Under the pieces are notes generated by a model that worked only from the letters and a program-made list of their open reading frames with translations, made no database searches and was not told where the DNA came from. A stretch of 26,633 bases of DNA from SHLQ01 sp964562985 (GTDB taxonomy: Bacteria; Actinomycetota; Acidimicrobiia; Acidimicrobiales; SHLQ01). Positions 15,005-23,800 of the stretch are shown here, piece after piece. Position numbers and translations under genes: made by a program. The stretch covers positions 1-26,633 of the forward strand of contig CAZLWE010000047.1 of assembly GCA_964562985.1 (NCBI GenBank), written 5' to 3'. Within the stretch, counting starts at the first letter, position 1, and the number at the start of each line of letters is the position of its first letter.

Positions 15005-16295
15005 TCATTGACGGTTGATAATTGCTGAAGCTTCGCGAATCATGAGACTGTTGATCTGTCGAATTCTCTCGACTGCTTGCTCGAATTCCGCTAACAGCGC
15101 TTGCCCGTAGGCCTCGTTGCGAGCGTCGGCACGATCATCAAAATCAATTTCGTCCCGACACGCAGCATCGGCCGTCGCTACTTCCACCTCGTACTGCGAA
15201 GCCTGCGTTTCATCTCCGACCGAATATCTTTCGACGAGGTCCAACACCACAGCGTTCGGGGAAAAGAGATCTGGAAACCCATTGGCCGTCATGCATGCAT
15301 CCCATTGCTCAAGCTGCGGAGCAATCTGTTCGCCAAATACAAATGCCTGCCGCAGCCGAGAGATGATCTCTTGCCGGTCGGACTCAACGCTCAGGAAATC
15401 TGAATACTCGAAATCTCCGAGCAGCCGTCGCTCGGCGAAGCTGAGGCAGCCATCGACACCCGTGAAGTCCGCCGAGTGTGCGGCTTCATCGGCTTCATTG
15501 AGCGAGCTTCTGACCTGCGAGTTTCGAGAGTCACTTGGCCTGGGCGCGATGAAGTTGGCCAGGGTTGTTTTCAGACGGTAGGAACCGGACCCCTCGCCAT
15601 CAACGAGGACGACCGGGATCGACGTTTCGAGTTGGACGAACGCTTCACTAGCGAGCAAATCTTCCAGCGTTGGCGGCTCTGGAACATAGTCGTGACCGCG
15701 CGCCTGAATACACTCGGCCAGCGATATCTCCACAGCCGTGAACATCAACAACGCGTCTTCAGGGTTCGGTTCCAGAGCCCTCAACTGGTTGAGGGCGGAA
15801 GCAGAACGCCGGGAAGTCTCAGCGTCGTCTGATGAACTAACTGGGGTTTCCCACGGCACACAAACATCAGGTTGTCGTAGACCATCGGGGAGCAGCGCTA
15901 CTTGAATTTCGTCAACGACAAACAAGAGGTCGCCATCGGAATTCTCGGCGATGATTCCTTCGATGGATTGCTGACCTTCCCAGTCGAGTGGAACATCATC
16001 TGCCAAACCCCAGGACATCTCTCCCTCCACGACCACGAAGGCATTTCTACATCGAGGATCCAATTCAATGACCGCCAGATTCAGAGGCCCCGGAGGCGGG
16101 TTGTCCTGCGCGTCGAGTCGTTCGTCTCTGGGCCGTTGTGCGCTGGCGGGGGACTCGGTGCCGTCGGTTACTAGCAGGGAGGAATCTTCGGGGAGCGACG
16201 CCGACGCGACTCACCTGCGATCAGCGAAGCCTCGAGCGCTACAGCGAGGCTCGGAGCGCGTCGAACGTTTCCTTTGCCCGTTGGTCATCGCTCAT
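15005..16295 (-). pseudogene. decayed partner gene of the ECF sigma factor (putative anti-sigma/surface protein)
   Basis: The ATG at 16293-16295, with GGGAG upstream and a 4-bp overlap with the sigma stop, opens a frame reading MSDDQRAKETFDALRASL and then a TAG at 16239-16241. A different frame, open from 16210 to the stop at 15005, encodes about 400 residues with no good start codon (first TTG at 16063). That part is Cys-bearing and looks extracytoplasmic: AECIQARGHDYVP, WDACMTANGFPD and ADAACRDEIDF recall secreted proteins of Acidimicrobiia. A membrane segment expected between the short cytoplasmic N-terminus and the outer domain is missing. So the gene has a frame break and probably a deletion near 16210-16241. 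The large fragment could still be expressed from a non-standard start, but it would lack an export signal. Confidence 0.6.
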
Positions 16296-16706
16296 GAGAT
16301 CTCCCTTTCACCGAGGTTGGACCGAAGACGATCCCGTGCTTGCGCCAAGGTTGCGCTCGCCGTACCGACAGCGACGTCGATGCGCTTGGCAACGTCGGCC
16401 TGGGTCAGATCCCTGACGTAGCGCAGCACGACTGCCTTTCGCTGCCGCTCGGATAACTCGTCCACGCAGCCAATGGATCCATGTCGCGGATTTGCTCTTC
16501 GGTGACCCGCACAATTCTCTCGGCGTTGAGCAATTCGACTCGTCGCTTTCGCCGGCGAGATCGCCGTCTGACGGAGTTGATTCCTACCCGGACAACCCAC
16601 CCGACGGAGGACTCCATCTGAGATACCTTCGGCCACTGTTCAAACGCCGCAACAACGGCATCGTTCTTGCGTCTTCAGCTCGATCATGGTCACGGCGCAG
16701 AACAAT
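16292..16706 (-). pseudogene. frameshifted, 5'-truncated ECF sigma-70 family factor
   Basis: The sigma pieces appear in three frames. Next to the REP palindrome one frame reads LRRDHDRAEDA. After a shift near 16664-16670 another reads NDAVVAAFEQWPKVSQ and VGWVVRVGINSVRRRSRRRK, the region 2 pattern. After a second shift near 16461-16468 the last reads DELSERQRKAVVLRYVRDL and AKRIDVAVGTASATLAQARD, the region 4 helix-turn-helix. Restoring the frame at those two points gives a normal ECF order. The first 40-50 residues are missing, because the sequence upstream is the REP/RAYT element. The stop overlaps the next gene's ATG. It cannot make a working sigma factor as read. Sequencing errors could explain the shifts but not the lost N-terminus. 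Confidence 0.8.
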
Positions 16707-16739
16707 CAAAATGTAAGGTGCCAGGCACCTTACATTTTG
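16707..16739. repeat. REP-like palindrome copy 2 (CGT/ACG changed to TGT/ACA)
   Basis: Sixteen-bp perfect arms CAAAATGTAAGGTGCC and complement surround a central A (16723). Compared with copies 1 and 3, a C-to-T change in the left arm is matched by a G-to-A change in the right arm, so pairing is kept. It marks the left side of the transposase unit and directly abuts the truncated sigma gene. Confidence 0.92.
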
Positions 16740-16769
16740 GCTGTCAGGGTGTGGGCGTAACTTGGCGCG

Positions 16770-17666
16770 ATGCCACGGCAACGACGACCCAACCCCAGCG
16801 GAGCGTTCCATGTCATGAACCGCGGCTCGCGCCGTTGGAACATCTTTCTCGACGACGACGACCGCCAACTATTCCTCCGTCTGCTCGGGCGAGCAAGCGA
16901 GCGGTTCGACGTTTCAGTGATCGCGTATGCCCTCATGGGCAACCACTATCACCTTGCACTGATCTGTCACGGGCCCGCGCTCTCCGAGGTGATGCACTGG
17001 CTGGGCAGCCGCTATGTCGCGTTGTTCAATCGACGGCACGGCTTCGACGGCACGCTCTTCCGGTCACGATTCTCGAGCGTGGAGATAGCGAGCGATGACC
17101 AGCTCCTGACGACCGTCCGCTACGTGCATCGCAATCCGCTCGACCTCGACTCGCGAGCTGACCTTGCTAACTATCCATGGTCCAGCCACGGCGCGTATCT
17201 CGGATGGGCCCGACCTCCGGAGTGGCTCAAGAAGGAAGTTGTCCTCGATCAATTTCCGAACTCATGTCACTTTCAAGACTTCGTCGAGACCTCACTCCCC
17301 CACGACGCGGTCCAGACGACTACTCGCTCACGAAAGCCCCTCGCCTTAGCTCCGACCAACGCGTCTTTCGTCGACTCCGAAGTTATGTCGATCGCCGACG
17401 TGCAGCGCGCCGTTGCACGCGTCGCAGAAGTCGAGGTTCGCCACACCAACTCACCGGTGGGCGCAGCCGCCCGGCGGGCGCGACGGGTAGCACTTCTTCT
17501 CTGCGCCGACGAATTGCTCCTCCAACCTAGGCAGCTCGCCGACGCTCTCGGCTTCCCGTCTCCAGGAGCGACAAGCACTGCACTGAGTCGAGCGCGGAGG
17601 CTCATCGCAACCGACGGCGAGTTCGCCGATCTCGTTCAACGCTCCCGACAACAACTCAAAACGTAA
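16770..17666 (+). CDS. REP-associated tyrosine transposase (RAYT), Y1 family
   Basis: This 298-residue single-strand DNA transposase/nuclease of the Y1 (HUH) superfamily is predicted to cut and rejoin at REP hairpins through a covalent phosphotyrosine link. The N-terminus PSGAFHVMNRGSRR is typical. The metal-binding histidines are H59 and H61 in GNHYHLAL, and the likely nucleophile is Y118 in VRYVHRNPL. The Y1 domain covers about 1-165. The C-terminal part (about 205-298) resembles the DnaA-like helix-turn-helix found in many RAYTs (ARRARRVALLLCADELL, then ALGFPSPGATSTALSRARR). The ATG at 16770 fits the family N-terminus, although no good Shine-Dalgarno is seen. The TAA stop lies inside the left arm of REP copy 3. 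All catalytic residues are present, so it may be active. Confidence 0.95.
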   Translation: MPRQRRPNPSGAFHVMNRGSRRWNIFLDDDDRQLFLRLLGRASERFDVSVIAYALMGNHYHLALICHGPALSEVMHWLGSRYVALFNRRHGFDGTLFRSRFSSVEIASDDQLLTTVRYVHRNPLDLDSRADLANYPWSSHGAYLGWARPPEWLKKEVVLDQFPNSCHFQDFVETSLPHDAVQTTTRSRKPLALAPTNASFVDSEVMSIADVQRAVARVAEVEVRHTNSPVGAAARRARRVALLLCADELLLQPRQLADALGFPSPGATSTALSRARRLIATDGEFADLVQRSRQQLKT

Positions 17667-17689
17667 GGTGCCAGGCACCTTACGTTTTG
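17657..17689. repeat. REP-like palindrome copy 3, overlapping the transposase stop
   Basis: Sixteen-bp perfect arms CAAAACGTAAGGTGCC and complement surround a central A (17673). They are identical over this length to copy 1. The TAA of the transposase gene is bases 17664-17666 in the left arm, and the last codons (AAA ACG) are also palindrome sequence. Confidence 0.93.
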
Positions 17690-17896
17690 GTGAGTAATAC
17701 GGTCCTCATACTTTTGTTCACGGCAACTCTGGCGGGAATCTGAGCGTCGAAAGCATGCCCGCGAACGCGCATGTTTGTTCGTATTGGCGGAGGACTAACA
17801 CGGTTGCTGAACGTGCGTCTTTTCGCTTTCGCCTCCTATGGCCGACGCCGACTTGCTACACGATCCCCCTGCCCATGGCGGACGCCAGGAGCCACG
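17690..17896 (+). promoter_or_regulatory. upstream region of the second giant gene
   Basis: These 207 bp lie between REP copy 3 and the ATG at 17897. A clear ribosome site, AGGAG, ends 6 bases before the start, in the context CCAGGAGC, which also occurs before the giant gene on the other strand. A promoter must lie here or further upstream, but no strong -35/-10 pair is evident. A short plus frame starting at 17755 has no ribosome site and is not called. Confidence 0.5.
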
Positions 17897-20800
17897 ATGA
17901 ACATCCGCACCACATCGAAGAAGTCGCTTGTAATCGTATTCGTCTTCTCACTCATCGCATCCACGTTGAGCCTCAACCTGAACACGGCTCCAGCTGCAGC
18001 CCAGACGCTTGGCGACCCGTTCACTTGTGACGGAACGTTTCATTTCATCGCCGAAATCGGCACGGTCACGACATCGACGCTGTACGAAATCGACACGACT
18101 ACGAACCCGTATGCACTGAACCCGATCGGCGACACTGGAATCTCTGCCACTGGATCGGGCTACAACCCGATCGACAATTTCATCTACGCGCTCGAAGACG
18201 GATCAGGCGACCTGCACCGTATCGGCGACAACGGCGAGGCCGTCTTCACTGGCCGAACAGTTCAAAACGCTAGCTCCGCCTCGGTAAGCAGCGACGGTGT
18301 CCTGGTCGTGCGCCCCGGCCCCGGGAATAGTCCCCTCGTCTCCTATGACCTCACCGATCCGGCAATACCCGAGATAGCAAACGTGCCGACCGCGTTCCCG
18401 GGCGTTAACGACATTGCCCATCATCCTGACCCCACCGTGCCCTACTTGTTCGGCATGACCGGGACTCGCGAGCTGATCCGCATGGACCCCGCGACGGGCA
18501 ATCACATTGAGATGACCCGAACCGGTGGAACTCGACCACCGATCGGCACCCATGGTGGAGCGTTCTTTGATGCCAATGGAACCTTCTACACGTATCGCAA
18601 CTCTGGGAGCTTCTGGCGTTACGACTTCAACGCAGACCTGACCACGTACACCTCGACCAGGGTGTCCACAGCGGACCCAAGCGCTCGCAACGACGCTGCA
18701 TCATGTCCCGCTGCTCTCCCCACTGCGGAGCCCGGTGTTGCCAAGGACATGACCGTTGCCGGCAACGGTCCGTGGGATGTCACGATCAGTTACACGACCG
18801 AGAACTTCGGAGGCGACATCTTCTCGGAGATGTCGATGACCGACGATCTCGAAGCTGTCTTCGGCACGCCCGGTACAGACTGGGAACTACTGTCAACCAC
18901 AGCGAGCGGACCAGCTGCGAACTTTGCGGTCAACCCGAACTTCGACGGCGAGACCGGCGGCGAAACAGAACTGTTCGACACCGGCTCCGAGATCGCCCCT
19001 GGCGCCACCGGCACGATCGATGTGGTCATTCAGCTCAACACGCCAGGCACCTACCAGAACGCCGTCACTCTGGACGGCATCAGCAAGCTGCTCGGCGACC
19101 CGGCTTCTGACGATTCCGTGTCGGGGACGAACCCTGACCCCAACGACGACAACGTTCCCGACGAGGCGAGCCCCGCCGAAATCACGACGGTCGCACCAAC
19201 GTATGACCTCGAGATCACCAAGACCGACGGCGTCACCTTCGCGGGCGCTGGCTCGACGATTACCTACGAGATCGTGGCAAGCAACAACGGCCCCGATGAC
19301 ATCGACAAGATCGCCGTCGTCGACACCTTCCCAGCCGAGATGGACACGTGTACCACCACCGCCACCGAAACCGGTGGCGCCACTGGCCACACCACAACCC
19401 CATTTGCTGGCGACATCAACGAACACATCAACCTGCCTGCGGGTGCGTCGGTCACTTACAGCTCCGACTGCACCATTGCGGCGGGCACCTCGACCACCTT
19501 GTCGAACACGGGCACCATCGACACCGACCTCACGGTCCCCGAAACCGACGAGACGAACAACTCCGCCACCGACGACGACACACTCGTGTCCACAACGTTC
19601 GAGTGTGTTGGTGACTTCTACTTCACAGCGAGGATCCAAGTCGGCGGGGTGCCGCCAGACACCTCGACGCTCTACCGGATTGACACCAACACGAACCCAT
19701 TCGCCTTGATTCCGATCGCGGACACAGGGCTCGCCCTAAACGCTGCGGGCTACAACCCGGTCGACAACCTCATTTATGCAACCGCTCCCAACGCCGACGG
19801 TGTCACCACCACCATGTACCGGATCGGTCCCGATGGCGTCCCAGTAAGCACCGGCCTCACGAACGTGGCGCCTGCAAACGCCGGCGCCATCGATAGCGAC
19901 GGCCTTTACACGCTTCGCCAGAATGGAGACGGCGAGCCCCTCATCACCTACGACCTAACAGATCTCGGTGCTGCGCCAACGAGCCAATCGTCGACGTTCA
20001 CACGAACCGCCGACTTTGCATTCAACCCGGTCAACAATCAGCTCTACAGCGTTCTCACAGATGGCACCCCGGTTCGAATCAACACAGCAACCGGCAACCG
20101 GATTCTGCTCACGACCACCGGCGACACCCTGCCGGCCACGTTGTACGGCGGTCAGTTCTTTGACATCGACGGCAACTTCTACGCTTACTCGAACGGCGGA
20201 GACTTCTTCCGCATCGAAATTGGGAACGGGAACGGTCAAGGTGCCAATCCGCCCGCGGTGGTGGCCCGAGTCTCTGACGCGGCGCTGAGTTCATCTAACG
20301 ATGGCGCTTCGTGCCCCGCAGCACCACCTGTTGCCGAACCTGGTGTAGCGAAGAACATGACGGTCTCGGGCAACGGGCCCTGGACGGTCGACATCGTCTA
20401 CACAACCGAGAACTACGGCGACGACATCCTCTCGGCCATGTCGATGACCGACGACCTCACCGCAGTGTTCGGAACTGAAGGCACCGACTGGAGTCTTACT
20501 TCGGTAAGCGCGACGGGCCCGGCGAACTTCAGCGCCAACGCTGGTTTCGATGGAGAGACCGCTGGCGACATTCAGCTCATCGGCGCCGACTCGGAACTCC
20601 TGCCCGGCGAAACCGGCGCAATCGAAGCCGTCGTCCAGCTCAACACGCCGGGTACCTACCAGAACGCGGTGACACTCATCGGCGAGAGCAAGCTGACGGG
20701 CACCCCGCTTACCGATGATTCGGTGAGCGGCTTGAACCCCGACCCGGACGGAAACGGTGAGCCGACCGAATCGGGTCCGGCCGAAATCACGACCGTCACA

Positions 20801-23800
20801 CCAACGTATGACCTCGAGATCACCAAGACTGACGGAAGCGGCGTCGCATCACCGGGCGGCTCGACGACCTACACGATCGTCGCCACCAACAACGGGCCCG
20901 ATGACATTTCGGTCGTGAACGTGACCGACACCTTCCCCGCCGCGCTCACCACCTGTTCGGTAACGTCGGTCTCCGCAGGCGGAGCAACTGGCAACACCGC
21001 CTCGTTCACCGGTGACATCGACGAAACCCTGAACATGCCGACGGGTTCAAGCGTTACCTACACGGCAACCTGTTCCATCGATGGAGCAGCGACCGGCAAC
21101 GTCGTCAACACGGCCACGATCGATTCACCGTTGACCGTCGACGAAACCGACGAAACCAACAACTCAGCCACCGACAACACAACCATCGCTAACACACTGT
21201 TGTGCGGAGGAGACATTCAGCTTGCGCTCCCCGACGGAGCAGGCGGTACGACCCTTTTCACCGTCGACACCTCGACCAATCCATTTGGCTTGAACTCGCT
21301 CGGAACGGCGGCGGTCGATTACGACGCTATGGGCTTCAACGTGGTCGATGGACTTCTGTATGCCTGGGATGACGACAACAACGAGATCGTGCAAATCAGC
21401 GCCGATGGCCAGACCACTGGCATCGGCGTCCCGCCCGAAATGCTGGCGGTCGGGGCCGAGACCGTCAACTTCAACGCGGGCGCCATGGACGCGAACAACC
21501 ACTTCTTCCTCGGAGAAGGCACAGACCTGACAGGAGGGAGCAACTCCCAGGTGTGGACGATCGACCTCGACACGTTCACCGCGGTGCGCATCACCGACAA
21601 CATCGTGCCGGATCCCGGGTCGATCGGCTGGGCCAATAACAACGGGTTCAGCGACTTTGCGTTCAACCCCGTCGACTCACGTATCTACTTCCGGGGACAA
21701 AGTGGAAACGACTTGTTCAGCCTGAACCCTTTCACCGGCGCCTACTACCGCAATGGCGGCGCCCCGCGAATTACCGGCGCCGTCCAGCCGAATCAGATCA
21801 TGATCGGCCAATGGTTCGACAGCCTTGGCAACCTGTTCTTCTATCGCAACAACGGTGATGTTTACCGTGTCCAGCCAAACCTGCCCCTTACCGACGCAAC
21901 GGCGCCAACATCAGAACTTGTGAGCACCGGTGCGGCGGCTGCAACCGGCGACGCCGCACGCTGCTCATATCTGCCAGCCTTCTCCAAGACGATTTCGGTT
22001 GGAGAAGCCGAACGTGGAGACACGGTGACCTACAGCTTCGAGGTCACCAACGCTCTTCCGGCCGGCTCCATTGGCGATCCGCTGACTCTTTCTCTCAACG
22101 ACAGCATGCCCGCAAACCTCGAACTCGACCTGGCGTCGATTACGTTTACTGGCAACACCGGCACACCCGACACCAGCGGTACCGTCGATGGCAGTAGCGA
22201 TCTGGTGGTCGACGCGCTGGAGATTCCTGCCGAGAGCACGGTCACCGTCACGATCGACGCGGCCGTACCCGCAGACGCCGTTCCCGGCGACTACACCAAC
22301 CAGGCCACGATCGACGGCCTGCCCGCTGGTCTCGGAACAACCCTGCTCTCCGACGACCCGACGCTCCCCGGCCTTCTCGACCCCACGCCACTAACGATCC
22401 TTGGCCCCGACAACGACGACGACGACATCTCAAACGCTGACGACATCGACGACGACAACGACGGCATTCTCGACACGGTTGAGTCGCCGGTCGGCCCCCT
22501 TGTGAGCTGGCCCGTGGCTGGGGCGCGTCCAGACTTTCGGGACGAGATCGTAATCAACTCGCCTGATTTCGTTGACTCTGGCGTGACCGTGACCGGCGGG
22601 CCGGCGGTCAACATCGCCCTTCCTGCCCCTGTTGGCTTCTTTGGCTTCTACGTATTCGACGGCGCAAGTGAGGGCGACGTCAACGATGCTCGCGCAGGTG
22701 GTCATTGGATCGAAGGGAGCTTCACGACCGGAAGCGACTTTGTCGATGGCGGCGTGCGCATCGTGTCGCTCAGCCATCTCCCCCACAGCAACGTGCCGTA
22801 TCGCTACACGGCCGCCATCTCCGATGATGGCTTCGCGACCGAAACCGTGCTTGCGAGCGACCACTCGCACCTTGTGGCGACTCCCCCACTAGAGACCGAG
22901 TATGCCCTCGACCCGAACACGACCTATGAGATCCGTTGGTACGCCCACAACTCGACTGACCAGAACGGCGGGCCAAACCCTGGTGGCGGCGGGCATCGAT
23001 TTGACGCCCTCACACTTAACTTCGTCGTTGACACCGACGGCGACGGCCTACAAAACAGCCTCGACCTTGACTCCGATAACGACGGGATCCCCGACAATAT
23101 CGAAGCCCAGACCACCCAAGGCTTTGTCGTACCCGTGTATGACGACACCGACGGCAACGGCCTGCTCGATGTGTATGAGAGTGCACCCGCTGCCGGCGAA
23201 GGTCTTACCCCGGTAAACACCGATGGCGCAGACGAACCCGACTACCTCGACCTCGACACTGACAACGACGGCGCCTTTGACATCGTCGAAGGCGGGCAAG
23301 GCCTGACCGACGCGAACGACGATGGCCGTACCGACAATCCGGTCGGGCGAAATGGCCTCGACAACACCGCCGCCGCCGAGAACGCGGATGACTACTCCGA
23401 CGTCAACGGCGAAGCCCACGACGACACCGACTTCATTCTCGACGACAGCGATGACGACACCGACGACGATGGCAGCAATGCCGACCCGACCGAGACCGAC
23501 TTCGACTGGCGTGACGCAGTTGAAGCCGTCGTCGACATCGCCGAACCGCACGTCTGCTCGTCGAATGCTTTCTTCGCAACCGGAAACCCCACGCAACTGA
23601 GCCTCATCGACACATCGACCGCGCCCTACTCGACGACCCCGATCGGTACGGCAACAAACCACTACGACGCGATGGGGTTCAACCGGGTGGACGGCTTGTT
23701 GTACGCCTACGACCTCGACAACGATGAACTGATAACCATCGACGCCAACGGCGACGTGCGAGGCCTTGGCTTGCCCACTGGGCTACCGGTCCGTAACTAC

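Larger units (their letters stand above)
16707..17689 (+). mobile_element. RAYT/REP unit (transposase gene between two REP palindromes)
   Basis: About 983 bp run from REP copy 2 to REP copy 3, with one transposase gene between. This is the arrangement of REP-associated tyrosine transposases, IS200/IS605-related enzymes thought to spread the palindromes. Direct target repeats are not expected for this group and none were seen. The left end coincides with the break in the sigma factor gene. Confidence 0.75.
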
